The notes under the pieces are model-generated. The model made no database searches. It worked only from the letters and a program-made list of their open reading frames with translations, and was not told the DNA's origin. Shown one piece after another: positions 43,389 to 51,104 of a stretch of 64,000 bases of DNA (position 1 is the first letter of the stretch; each line of letters opens with the position of its first letter). A program made the translations under genes and the position numbers. This DNA comes from G963666935 sp963666935 (GTDB lineage Bacteria > Bacillota > Clostridia > Christensenellales > CAG-138): positions 1,612,001 through 1,676,000 of the forward strand of contig OY762936.1 in NCBI GenBank assembly GCA_963666935.1, written 5' to 3'.

Positions 43389-43688
43389 CTAAGGATGAAG
43401 CATGTTTATGACGGTGTTTTCAATGAACTCACCCTTGATTTCCTGCAGAATCCGGTAGTGTTCCTGCGTCTTATGGCGGCTGATCGCCTCCGCATCCTTC
43501 CAGTATTCCACTAAAAGCAGCCGGTTCCCTTCCCCATCGTCCCGAGGAATGAAAAGCTCGAAGCGACCGCATCCGGGTTCTGTCTGGGTCTTTGCTCCAA
43601 TGCCGCGCTCATCCCAGCACTTTAAAAACGCATCCCTACAATTTGGCTTGCAGGTATAGTGAACCAACAAAATCACAGCATACTCCAT
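43389..43688 (-). CDS. Antibiotic biosynthesis monooxygenase (ABM/YgiN)-like protein
   Basis: A 99-residue ferredoxin-like alpha/beta protein of the ABM family. The N-terminal strand AVILLVHYTCKP is followed by a helix, the EPGCGRFELF strand, LLLVEYWKDAEAISRHKTQEHY, and a C-terminal helix, the usual dimeric pattern. Members oxidise quinols or degrade small ligands, but many are of unknown substrate. ATG 43688 has AAGGAG 8 nt upstream; the longer frame start is not supported. It stands alone between two terminators. Confidence 0.8.
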   Translation of the reverse strand: MEYAVILLVHYTCKPNCRDAFLKCWDERGIGAKTQTEPGCGRFELFIPRDDGEGNRLLLVEYWKDAEAISRHKTQEHYRILQEIKGEFIENTVINMLHP

Positions 43689-43824
43689 TACACACACTCC
43701 TTGCATTAAATGATATTGGGCGGCATACCAGCTCTTTTTTCAAACTGTCGCGGAATGATCGGTTTCATTTTACACGATTCATGCCACACCCGCAAGGCGC
43801 CATGCCCTTTTCAAGGGATAAAAA

Positions 43825-43854
43825 GCAAAAGCCGGAATAACCCCGGCTTTTTGC
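43825..43854 (-). terminator. Terminator of the hcp operon
   Basis: gcaaaagccgg (43825-43835) pairs with ccggctttttgc (43843-43854), one bulge. On the minus strand it is followed by TTTTTATCC. It lies 25 bp after the hcp stop. Confidence 0.85.
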
Positions 43855-43878
43855 CTCCTTATTATAGAATAGCGTGGC

Positions 43879-45510
43879 CTATAAAGTCATGAAATGATCG
43901 ATGTCCCCGTCGGCCGTACCGATGCCGGCGATACCTAATGTTTCCACCAGCACCTTTGCCACATTGGGCGAAAGGAAGCCCGGCAGTGTGGGCCCGAGAT
44001 GAATATTCTTCACGCCCAGATACAGCAGCACCAGAAGAACGATGACGGCCTTTTGCTCATACCACGCGATGTTAAAGGCGATGGGCAGCTTGTTGATGTC
44101 GTCCAGGCCGAATACCTCCTGAAGTTTCAGGGCGATAACCGCCAACGAGTAGGAATCGTTGCACTGCCCGGCATCCAGTACCCGGGGAATTCCGCCAATG
44201 TCGCCCAAATTGAGCTTGTTATAGCGATATTTTGCACAGCCGGCCGTGAGAATGACCGTATCCTTGGGCAGCTTTTCGGCAAACTCCGTATAGTAATCCC
44301 TAGACTTCATTCTGCCATCGCAGCCGGCCATGACGAAGAACTTCTTAATGGCCCCAGATTTCACGGCGTCCACTACCTTATCCGCCAGAGCCATCACCTG
44401 ATTATGGGCAAAGCCGCCCACGATGCTGCCGGTTTCGATTTCGTCGGGAGCGGGCAGGGTTTTTGCCAGTGCGATGATTTCGGAGAAATCCTTGTTACCG
44501 GTTTCATCGGTCTCGATGTGCCTACAGCCTGGATAGCCTGATGAGCCAGTGGTGAAAATCCTCAATCGGACCTCTTCGCTCTTAGGCGGGACGATGCAGT
44601 TGGTAGTAAACAAAATTGGGCCATGGAAAGACTCGAATTCGGTAAGCTGCTTCCACCAAGCGTTGCCGTAGTTACCCGCAAAGTTACCGTACTTCTTGAA
44701 AGCGGGATAATAGTGGGCGGGCAGCATTTCGCCATGGGTATACACATCCACACCGGTGCCCTGCGTCTGCTCAAGCAGCTGATCCAGATCGACCAGGTCA
44801 TGACCGGAAATCAGGATGGCGGGATTCTTCCGAACACCGATACTGACTTCGGTGATTTCCGGGTGGCCGAACCTTCCGGTATTAGCCTCATCCAAAAGCG
44901 CCATGACCTTGACCCCATATTCGCCGGTTTTCAGCGTAAGCGCGACCAGATCATCCGCGGAAAGGGAATCGTCCAGCGTCGCAGCCAGCGCATCATAAAT
45001 GAAGGCGCTGATGGCCGGGTCTTCCTTACCGATATTTTTCGCGTGCTCGGCGTAGGCGGCCATGCCCTTGACGCCGTATGTGATCATTTCCCGCAGGGAG
45101 CGTACATCCTCATTTTCCGTGGCAAGTACACCGATGGATGCAGCCTTTTGCAGCATGATTTCCCGAGAATCTACAGCAAAGGTTGCAGCATCGTGCAGAC
45201 CTGCAATAGAGGCCCAGTTGCGCAGATCGTCGCGGGCGGCAAGCATATCCCGGATTTGCCTTTCCAGGGCGCTGCCGTCAAAATTCGCGTTGGTGATGGT
45301 CATAAACAGACTGCTTTGCACCGCAGCGTTGATGTCATTGAGCTTGCTGATGTCGATCTTGCCCTTTATGACGATGTCCGAAATGCCCTTTACGGTATAG
45401 AGTAGTAGATCCTGCAGCTTTGCGACTTCCTCCGTTTTCCCGCACACGCCCCGCATCGTGCAGCCCTTCCCCCCCGCGGTTTCCTGACACTGATAGCAAA
45501 ACATACTCAT
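43879..45510 (-). CDS. hcp: Hydroxylamine reductase / hybrid cluster protein
   Basis: 543 residues. The N-terminal cysteines C5, C8, C17 and C23 (CX2C-X8-CX5C) bind the [4Fe-4S] cluster in the spacing of the anaerobe-type protein. The hybrid 4Fe-2S-2O cluster residues lie in the central and C-terminal parts, including the Cys of GYPGCRHI and AGQCNDSYS, and the motif EQKAV near the end. Hcp reduces NO to N2O and hydroxylamine to ammonia, and counters nitrosative stress. SD GGAGGG precedes the ATG. It is the last gene of the ferredoxin-cupin-rubredoxin-hcp operon. Confidence 0.95.
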   Translation of the reverse strand: MSMFCYQCQETAGGKGCTMRGVCGKTEEVAKLQDLLLYTVKGISDIVIKGKIDISKLNDINAAVQSSLFMTITNANFDGSALERQIRDMLAARDDLRNWASIAGLHDAATFAVDSREIMLQKAASIGVLATENEDVRSLREMITYGVKGMAAYAEHAKNIGKEDPAISAFIYDALAATLDDSLSADDLVALTLKTGEYGVKVMALLDEANTGRFGHPEITEVSIGVRKNPAILISGHDLVDLDQLLEQTQGTGVDVYTHGEMLPAHYYPAFKKYGNFAGNYGNAWWKQLTEFESFHGPILFTTNCIVPPKSEEVRLRIFTTGSSGYPGCRHIETDETGNKDFSEIIALAKTLPAPDEIETGSIVGGFAHNQVMALADKVVDAVKSGAIKKFFVMAGCDGRMKSRDYYTEFAEKLPKDTVILTAGCAKYRYNKLNLGDIGGIPRVLDAGQCNDSYSLAVIALKLQEVFGLDDINKLPIAFNIAWYEQKAVIVLLVLLYLGVKNIHLGPTLPGFLSPNVAKVLVETLGIAGIGTADGDIDHFMTL

Positions 45511-45545
45511 TGTATTTCCCTCCTATATTTTATAATTACAGGTGA

Positions 45546-45710
45546 CTAGTCGTCCACTGGTTCAAAATCCGCCTTACCCACAAAACACACCGGGCACTGC
45601 CAATCATCTGGGATATCCTCAAAAGCCGTGCCAGGCGCGATTCCGCTGTCAGGATCGCCGAGCTCGGGATCATAGACATACCCGCAGGGAATACATCTAT
45701 ACTTCTTCAT
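45546..45710 (-). CDS. Rubredoxin
   Basis: A 54-residue rubredoxin. The iron is bound by CIPCGYVYDP (residues 6-15) and CPVCFVGK (39-46). The aromatic core residues Tyr4, Tyr11, Tyr13 and Trp37 are as expected, and the acidic body (DDW, DPDSG) is typical. The glycine usually following the second cysteine pair is replaced by Phe, an odd change near the redox centre. It is a likely electron donor to Hcp or to a peroxide/superoxide reductase. It lies 35 bp before hcp and 21 bp after the cupin gene. Confidence 0.93.
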   Translation of the reverse strand: MKKYRCIPCGYVYDPELGDPDSGIAPGTAFEDIPDDWQCPVCFVGKADFEPVDD

Positions 45711-45731
45711 TGAATTTCTTCCTTTCGTTTT

Positions 45732-46046
45732 TTAGATTTTCGGCGCGGGCGCCTTTACTACGATCAGTTCCAACGTGCCGGAATCCATATTTTGAATGTT
45801 CATATTCGTATGAAAGGGAATGGTCAGCAAGGTTTCAGCCTCATAAGCATGGACTTCCTGATCATCAAGGCCAATGGAAAGCCGGCCCCTTACAACGGTC
45901 ATATACACATTAGAATTGGAAAAGTGTTCGGGCAGGGCGTCGCCCTGATTCAGCACCATGTGCAGATAGTGCAGATTCTCGTCAAACAGGACCTTTTCGA
46001 TTACCTTCTCGTCACCCGCTGACAGCTTGTATACCTTTTCAACCAT
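45732..46046 (-). CDS. Small cupin protein
   Basis: A 104-residue single-domain cupin. The barrel motifs are HMVLNQGDALPEHFSNSNVYMTVVRGRLSI and the second half TLLTIPFHTNMNIQN. The metal-binding His/Glu set is incomplete (PEHFSNS in motif 1). Such small cupins often lie next to hcp and rubredoxin genes in anaerobes, but the function is not known. SD AAAGGAGATG precedes the ATG. Second gene of the operon. Confidence 0.85.
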   Translation of the reverse strand: MVEKVYKLSAGDEKVIEKVLFDENLHYLHMVLNQGDALPEHFSNSNVYMTVVRGRLSIGLDDQEVHAYEAETLLTIPFHTNMNIQNMDSGTLELIVVKAPAPKI

Positions 46047-46086
46047 TTTCGTTCATCTCCTTTAATGTAAGTGGATCCAACCCCTG

Positions 46087-46794
46087 TTAATCCAAGATTC
46101 TGCCGTCAGTGGAAATCGTTACTACCTGCCACGGAATGAACTTTCCGCTGTTCATGAGCGCGGTTTTTACTGCGGCTTCGATTCCTCCACAGCAGGGAAC
46201 ATCCATACGCACCACCGTGACACTCTTGATGCTGTTGTTTTTGATGATCGCAGCGAGTCTTTGGGCATAATCCCCCTCATCCAACTTGGGACAGCCGATG
46301 AGCGTGGTTTTGTTCTTGATAAACCTGTTGTGAAAGTCGCCGTAGGCGTACGCCGTGCAATCTGCAGCGATCAGCAGGTGCGTATTCTTGAAATAGGGAG
46401 CGTTCACCGGCGCAAGCTTAATTTGAACAGGCCACTGGGAAAGCCGGCTTGGATTACCCTCAAAACTTGCAGGGACGGCTTCGCACGCGGCGTCGTCCCG
46501 CCGGATGGATTTAGATTGGGTGCCGGGACATCCGCAGGCCAGCGGCGCAGGGCGCTGCGCCGGTTTATTCTTTTGCGCAGCAGCTTCGTCGTACTCGGCC
46601 GCCTCACGCTCCTCGAAGCTGATGGCACCCGTGGGGCAGACGGGCAGGCAGTTGCCAAGGCCGTCGCAGTAATCATCCCGCAAAAGCTTCGCCTTGCCGT
46701 TTACCATGCCGATGGCCCCCTCATGGCATGCCTCAGCACACTGGCCGCAGCCGTTGCATTTTTCTTCGTCGATTTTAATAATTTTACGGAGCAT
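46087..46794 (-). CDS. 2x[4Fe-4S] ferredoxin protein, first gene of the hcp operon
   Basis: 235 residues. An N-terminal ferredoxin domain binds two clusters (CNGCGQCAEACHEGAI and CDGLGNCLPVCPTGAI). A Pro/Ala-rich linker with CGCPG follows, then a domain of ~130 residues with HLLIAADCTAYAYG and VDVPCCGGIE-like MDVPCCGGIEAA, probably another Cys-bound Fe-S site. This architecture regularly accompanies hcp and is presumed to transfer electrons to it (inference). SD AAGGAGG. First gene of the operon, divergent from the Crp/Fnr-type regulator. Confidence 0.85.
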   Translation of the reverse strand: MLRKIIKIDEEKCNGCGQCAEACHEGAIGMVNGKAKLLRDDYCDGLGNCLPVCPTGAISFEEREAAEYDEAAAQKNKPAQRPAPLACGCPGTQSKSIRRDDAACEAVPASFEGNPSRLSQWPVQIKLAPVNAPYFKNTHLLIAADCTAYAYGDFHNRFIKNKTTLIGCPKLDEGDYAQRLAAIIKNNSIKSVTVVRMDVPCCGGIEAAVKTALMNSGKFIPWQVVTISTDGRILD

Positions 46795-46825
46795 ACCTTT
46801 GGACCTCCTTTGCTTCAGTTTTCCA

Positions 46826-46884
46826 TTGACTTTATGGACTTAGTTTACTATGATTAAAATAATCAATCTGTTGGAATTCCAACA
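46826..46884. promoter_or_regulatory. Divergent control region of crp-like gene and hcp operon
   Basis: Plus strand: TTGACT (46826-46831), 17 nt, TATGAT (46849-46854) drives the regulator gene. TGATTA-N3-TAATCA (46851-46865) overlaps that -10. TGTTGGAATTCCAACA (46869-46884) is a perfect 16-bp palindrome just before the regulator's SD. For the minus-strand operon its centre lies 41.5 bp upstream of a start at about 46835, whose -10 would be TAAACT (46847-46842), the standard place for class II activation. Confidence 0.65.
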
Positions 46885-46896
46885 AAAGGAGATTTC

Positions 46897-47562
46897 ATGG
46901 AGAAAAATTTTGAGATTCTAAAATTCACGCCCCTGTTCCGTGAAATTGAGGGTGCAGAGCTGGAGGCGTTGCTATCCTGCCTGGGGGCAAAGGTGGCAAT
47001 ATATAAAAAAGGAGAAACTGTTTTTTTCTGCGGCGAACACATCGAGCGGTTCGGCATCGTTTTATCGGGACAGGTTCAGGTTTTTCAGGACGATTATTAC
47101 GGAAACCGAAGCATTCTTGCACACATTGACCCCGGCAATCTTTTCGGGGAATCCTTTGCCAATGGAGAAATCAAAACGCTTCCGGTCAGCGTCATCGCCA
47201 CCGCCGAGAGTGAAATTCTTTTCATTGAGTGTTATAAGATTGCGTCCCCATGCTCCAAAGCGTGTGTTTTTCATAGAAGACTCATACAAAACATGCTACG
47301 AATTGTTTCCATGAAAAATGTTGCGCTGACACAGAAGCTCGAGTTCACTTCAAAGCGCACCACAAAAGAAAAGCTGCTCTCCTACCTTTCATTTCAGGCG
47401 CAGAAAGCGGGCGGCGGCAGCTTTTCCATTCCGTTTAACCGGCAGGAATTGGCGGATTATCTTTTTGTGGATCGCAGCGCAATGTCGGCGGAACTGAGTA
47501 AGCTTCGGGACGACGGCGTTCTGAAATTCGACAAAAACCGGTTTGAGCTTTTACACAGCTAA
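46897..47562 (+). CDS. Crp/Fnr-family transcriptional regulator
   Basis: 221 residues. Cyclic-nucleotide-binding-type beta roll (~10-120), dimerisation helix, and a winged HTH near the C-terminus (FNRQELADYLFVDRSAMSAELSKLRDDGVLKF). No four-Cys Fnr cluster is present, although three cysteines occur in CYKIASPCSKAC. Regulators of this type (HcpR-like) sense NO or redox state and control hcp. Its divergence from the hcp operon and the palindrome between them suggest it activates that operon and represses itself. SD AAAGGAG. A terminator follows. Confidence 0.88.
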   Translation: MEKNFEILKFTPLFREIEGAELEALLSCLGAKVAIYKKGETVFFCGEHIERFGIVLSGQVQVFQDDYYGNRSILAHIDPGNLFGESFANGEIKTLPVSVIATAESEILFIECYKIASPCSKACVFHRRLIQNMLRIVSMKNVALTQKLEFTSKRTTKEKLLSYLSFQAQKAGGGSFSIPFNRQELADYLFVDRSAMSAELSKLRDDGVLKFDKNRFELLHS

Positions 47563-47565
47563 AAT

Positions 47566-47594
47566 AAACCGGCGAGAGATTCGCCGGTTTTGAT
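47566..47594 (+). terminator. Terminator of the crp-like gene
   Basis: A perfect 10-bp stem (47566-47575 with 47581-47590) followed by TTTTGATT, starting 3 bp after the stop of the Crp/Fnr-type gene. Confidence 0.85.
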
Positions 47595-47625
47595 TCCGCC
47601 ATTGGGATACGCAACTTTGGGGATA

Positions 47626-47829
47626 CTATCTGGGTTGGCCTTGCTTGCTTTTTCCCGACAGCATTTCTCCGGCTGTCGCAATTTGCTCCGCTGCCAAATC
47701 ATGGAACAGCACGACGATCGGCTGCTTTGGAATGCCTGTTATCCTGCTGAGTTCATCGGTAAACACCCGGGCGATTTCGGTTTTTTTCTCATAGTCTTGC
47801 GGCGTCATTTCAATGGTTATGATCGGCAT
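47626..47829 (-). CDS. 4-oxalocrotonate tautomerase-like protein
   Basis: A 67-residue tautomerase-superfamily protein. The catalytic N-terminal proline is present (MPIITIEM; Pro1 after Met removal), followed by the helix QDYEKKTEIARVFTDELSRITGIP and the second strand PIVVLFHDL, with the C-terminal part ending in a short basic tail. Such enzymes isomerise enol/keto acids, often in catabolic pathways. The substrate is unknown. An SD AAAAGGGGTG precedes the ATG. It lies alone downstream of the crp terminator. Confidence 0.83.
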   Translation of the reverse strand: MPIITIEMTPQDYEKKTEIARVFTDELSRITGIPKQPIVVLFHDLAAEQIATAGEMLSGKSKQGQPR

Positions 47830-47883
47830 GTTTTCACCCCTTTTTGATTTATTAATTACTTTTTCCTTCGCTTTTGCGGTTCG

Positions 47884-48624
47884 TTATACTCGCACCACGA
47901 TTTCGGAGTTTTTATTGAACGGGTTCCGGCGAACTTCCAAAGAAAACAGGAACGGATAATCGGACTTGATGTAGTTCATGTAGCCAATCCAGTGCACAAG
48001 GATAGCGCCAAGGGCCCTTCGGACATCGTTGTTTAAATGCGCCACATCCGTATCCGGCAGGTCAATCAAGTTGTTTCGGGCAATCAATTCATCCGTAAGA
48101 TGCAGAATTACCCAAAGCATATCCGTAAACGCCTCGTGCTCCAGAAGCGTTGGATTCGCCAGCAGCACAAGAATATACATGCGCTTCTCCATCAGAAGCG
48201 CTTTGATATCCTCCAAATTATTGACATTGCAGGTCACAGGCAGCGTTTTGTTTGTTACGAAAGCTGTAGCCTCCCGAAAATCCTTTGCGGACCACCGCAC
48301 CTCAACGTTGAGATGCGGATTGAGGGCATCCACGATGTTCCCGCACACTACCAGCCGGTTCATCAGTTCCGTGCCGATTTCACTGAAAAAGGCACTGATC
48401 ATAATATGCGTCTTTTGCAATCGCTCGCGCTTCTCACGCACACTGATAATCCTTGAGAGCGCAATGCTGACAAGCGCCACCTGAACGGGAAGGAACGCAA
48501 AATCCTGCAGTAAATAGAAGAAGGTATCCCGAGGGGCGCGGAACCACGTCAGCTGAAGCACATAAATAGCCGACGAGAGAAACAGCAACAGAATAATGAG
48601 CAGCGTTGTGGCGTGTTTTTTCAT
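47884..48624 (-). CDS. Hypothetical membrane protein with two N-terminal helices
   Basis: 246 residues. Two hydrophobic segments lie near the N-terminus (ATTLLIILLLFLSSAIYVL and FLPVQVALVSIALSRII), separated by a short loop, and a cytoplasmic domain of ~180 residues follows. That domain is helix-rich with RERLQKTHIMISAFFSEIGTELMNRL and NNLIDLPDTDVAHLNNDVRRALGAI blocks. I know of relatives in Clostridia only as hypothetical proteins. The ATG at 48624 is the first Met with an AAGGA upstream; the longer frame is not supported. Possible membrane-signal or scaffold protein. Confidence 0.6.
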   Translation of the reverse strand: MKKHATTLLIILLLFLSSAIYVLQLTWFRAPRDTFFYLLQDFAFLPVQVALVSIALSRIISVREKRERLQKTHIMISAFFSEIGTELMNRLVVCGNIVDALNPHLNVEVRWSAKDFREATAFVTNKTLPVTCNVNNLEDIKALLMEKRMYILVLLANPTLLEHEAFTDMLWVILHLTDELIARNNLIDLPDTDVAHLNNDVRRALGAILVHWIGYMNYIKSDYPFLFSLEVRRNPFNKNSEIVVRV

Positions 48625-48692
48625 ACGGAATCCGTCCTTGCCTGGCGCGACGTTAAGACACGTCATTTTAGTGCAACTCTAGGTTTAATCTT

Positions 48693-49241
48693 CTATTGAT
48701 CAAACGTAAGGATTTCGCCCACCTCTTTGCGGGGCGGTGCCGCCTTTGGGGGTTCTGCCGGGTATCCGGCGCAGATCAGCGCCGCGATTTTCTCGTTTTT
48801 GGGGAAATTGCACATTGTGGCAATTTTATCATCGTCAAAAATGCCGAGGATGACCGTACCCACACCATTAAGATGCGCGGCCAAACAAAAAGTCTGCGCC
48901 GCAATCCCTGCATCAAACATTTCCCAGCGGTCTCCTTTGGGCGTGGAAAAACTACCGTCGGCTTCATACCCGCATACCTTTTCTACCACGGTGAGCACCA
49001 CCAAAGCGGGTGCGACCTTTATGGTTTTCGCATTGTATCCAAAGCCCAGAACGCCGTTATCCGCAATGGCGGATTTCTGGCTGGCGTCTTCAATGATATG
49101 ATACCGGGCCACCTGCGAATTCTTCCATGAAGGCGCATATCTGGCCAGCTCTACAATTTTTTCAAAGACCTCGTGGGGAATTGGCTTATCCAGAAATTTT
49201 CTAATGCTTCTTCTTTCCCTGATGCATGCTTCAACGTCCAT
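48693..49241 (-). CDS. Nitroreductase-family FMN protein
   Basis: A 182-residue nitroreductase-like enzyme. The FMN-binding motif RERRSIRKFLDKPIP opens the protein, then YAPSWKNSQVARYHI (phosphate contact), and GVGTVILGIFDDDKI and AALICAGYPAEPP at the end. It is expected to reduce quinones, nitro groups or flavins with NAD(P)H. The ATG at 49241 has GAGGAG upstream; the longer frame is not supported. It is downstream of a decayed region and stands alone. Confidence 0.85.
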   Translation of the reverse strand: MDVEACIRERRSIRKFLDKPIPHEVFEKIVELARYAPSWKNSQVARYHIIEDASQKSAIADNGVLGFGYNAKTIKVAPALVVLTVVEKVCGYEADGSFSTPKGDRWEMFDAGIAAQTFCLAAHLNGVGTVILGIFDDDKIATMCNFPKNEKIAALICAGYPAEPPKAAPPRKEVGEILTFDQ

Positions 49242-49539
49242 TGTGATACACTCCTCGCTTTTAAAATAGTCTGAAGGCGCAGGCAAGGCCGGCCTTGATC
49301 AACCTCCTGCTTCTGTTTGAGCTTTGCAATCGATCTCCCGCCAAAAACACAACAGCTTGTGGCCTGTCGAACCTAACAGGAATTGGATATGATTTAATAA
49401 ATTGAAGGCCATTGGTATCATTATATTTTTTAACAGGATTATTTTCAAGATTATTATACAACAACTTGCCATTGCAGGCAAAATAAAGACCGCCAATCCA
49501 AAATTTTGGTCATTGAGTTTGCAAAATGGTTGAAGGCTC

Positions 49540-49736
49540 TTATTCGCACCATGTAGAGATATAAAGAATGGAATGGACCGGGCAAACGCCAATTATCGCG
49601 GCAACCAACGGATTCAGGCCCAGCAGCCCCCACCATTTCTGAGTTCCCGGAAGCACAAACATCAGGCTGAACAAAGCGAGGGCGATCAATCCACGGATTA
49701 CCGGTCGATATTTCCTGCATTTTTTATTTCATACAC
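49540..49736 (-). pseudogene. Frameshifted DUF2892 (YgaP-like) membrane protein
   Basis: Starting from the GTG at 49736 the minus strand reads YEIKNAGNIDR, then must shift frame to continue VIRGLIALALFSLMFVLPG and WWGLLGLNPLVAAIIGVCPVHSIL. These two pieces together match a complete small DUF2892 protein like the intact one at 57273-57467. A single-base frameshift near residue 12 disables it. The rest of 49242-49539 contains no recognisable gene. Confidence 0.7.
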
Positions 49737-49766
49737 CTACTCTCTTGTTTTTATGTCGATTCCAAA

Positions 49767-50879
49767 TTATAACTGTTTATACGGATACACTTTGGAACGG
49801 TTCTGATAGACCAAGATATCCCTGTTGAGTATTTTCCCATCCCTGATATCCACGGCGTCATTCAAAACTTTATTCTCCTTTTCCTCTACCACATACTGCA
49901 GATACGGCAGAATTGTCTTTGAGATTTCCCAGGTTGCGCTGTCCCATAAAAGGGTCGGCGTATGGTCAACGCCATAGTATTTTATGTTCTCGACGCAAAA
50001 AACCGGGCTTGAGAATGTTGTGGGTTCAGCAAAGCTGAATCCCATGTTCCGGGAACAGCTTACATCGATCACGAGGCACGCTTTTGTGAATCGTGGGATA
50101 TCCTCATCGCCGATCAATACGATTGGATCGACAGGATCCTGCAGGATGCCATTGACGATGATATCGGCAGCAACCAACTCATCGATCAACGCCCCTTTGC
50201 CGCCGTCCGGATGCAGTACCTCAAATTTGCCCGACACATCTTTGGCATACTGTTGGTAGGAGATTCCGGGGATCTCGTCTTTGAGCAGACAGGACGGCCT
50301 TTTCGCATAAACCGTAATATCATGAAAACCATGCGCCTTTAAGGCATAGATCGCCCCACGGCTGACGGAGCCGAAACTTATTACGGCTGCTTTTCGCTCC
50401 CGCCCATAATTTCCGTCGATCCCCACGATTTGCAATGCGTGCTGGACGCCGCAGTACCCCGCCATTTCATTGTTCCTGCTGAAGATGTGAATTAGATCCC
50501 GTTTCCCCTCATAATACATATTTTCCCACGCAACAAGAGTCAATCGCTTATCGATTCCCAGTTGGGTGATATACCGCTGCTGCACGCTGTGCAGCCACCC
50601 CCAGACCAAAGCCCCGTCCTGCATCTGTTCAAAGTCATCAATTACCGGTTTTGTGATCAGGATCGCCTTGTATTCATTCAGGAGGGTTTTGCGGCTTAGA
50701 AGCTGGTTGCCCGTTAAGGAAAAGATAGCTTCGTCTTCCATTCCGAATGGAAGCCCGTAGTCCTTTTCAAAGTATAAATGGCTGCGGAGATCTGGAGAGA
50801 TCCACGCAATATGATCCGGATGGATCGGCTTTCTTTTCTCATTTTCTTTTCTGGATGTTCCTATGACCGCGATGTCCAT
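49767..50879 (-). CDS. Alanine dehydrogenase / PNT-family enzyme, N5-(carboxyethyl)ornithine synthase-like
   Basis: 370 residues with an N-terminal catalytic domain (DIAVIGTSRKENEKRKPIHPDHI) of the AlaDH/PNT type, a Rossmann fold (VISFGSVSRGAIYALKAHG near residue 190), and a C-terminal closing part with VIDVSCSRNMGFSFAEPTT. It probably uses NAD(P) on an amino or imino acid. The N-terminal substrate lysine and arginine positions (KRKP) match enzymes such as alanine dehydrogenase, saccharopine dehydrogenase or N5-(carboxyethyl)ornithine synthase, but I cannot decide between them. ATG 50879 has GAGGT 7 nt upstream. A hairpin lies in its 5' leader. Stands alone. Confidence 0.7.
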   Translation of the reverse strand: MDIAVIGTSRKENEKRKPIHPDHIAWISPDLRSHLYFEKDYGLPFGMEDEAIFSLTGNQLLSRKTLLNEYKAILITKPVIDDFEQMQDGALVWGWLHSVQQRYITQLGIDKRLTLVAWENMYYEGKRDLIHIFSRNNEMAGYCGVQHALQIVGIDGNYGRERKAAVISFGSVSRGAIYALKAHGFHDITVYAKRPSCLLKDEIPGISYQQYAKDVSGKFEVLHPDGGKGALIDELVAADIIVNGILQDPVDPIVLIGDEDIPRFTKACLVIDVSCSRNMGFSFAEPTTFSSPVFCVENIKYYGVDHTPTLLWDSATWEISKTILPYLQYVVEEKENKVLNDAVDIRDGKILNRDILVYQNRSKVYPYKQL

Positions 50880-50973
50880 GCGATACCTCGAATCGCTTTT
50901 TTCACCGGCAAACACCGGCATTCAAAGTATCTGCGGATCATTCCCGATTTATCCTTTGAAAAGAAGGCAAAGC

Positions 50974-51005
50974 AAAAGGCCACGGGCATTTGCCTGTGGT
51001 CTTTT
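50974..51005 (-). terminator. Hairpin between divergent genes, possible attenuator
   Basis: AAAAGGCCACGGGC pairs with GCCTGTGGTCTTTT (two G-T pairs, loop of ~4). No gene ends here; it lies 95 bp upstream of the AlaDH-like start on that gene's strand, where it is followed by CCTTTTGCTTT. It could be a transcription attenuator or a left-over terminator. Confidence 0.5.
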
Positions 51006-51044
51006 GGATGAGCCGCGTAAAATAATAGAATACCTCTGATTTTG

Positions 51045-51073
51045 TTGAAAGGTAACTTAACATACTGTATAAT
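51045..51073 (+). promoter_or_regulatory. Promoter of the pseudopilin gene
   Basis: TTGAAA (51045-51050), exactly 17 nt, TATAAT (51068-51073), 31 nt before the ATG. Confidence 0.8.
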
Positions 51074-51104
51074 TTGTTTATATAAAATACTAGGAGGTCA
51101 TGTC

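Noticed and set aside
44623..45405. A 260-codon plus-strand frame
   Set aside because: Fully antisense to hcp with no start signal; hcp is intact and conserved.
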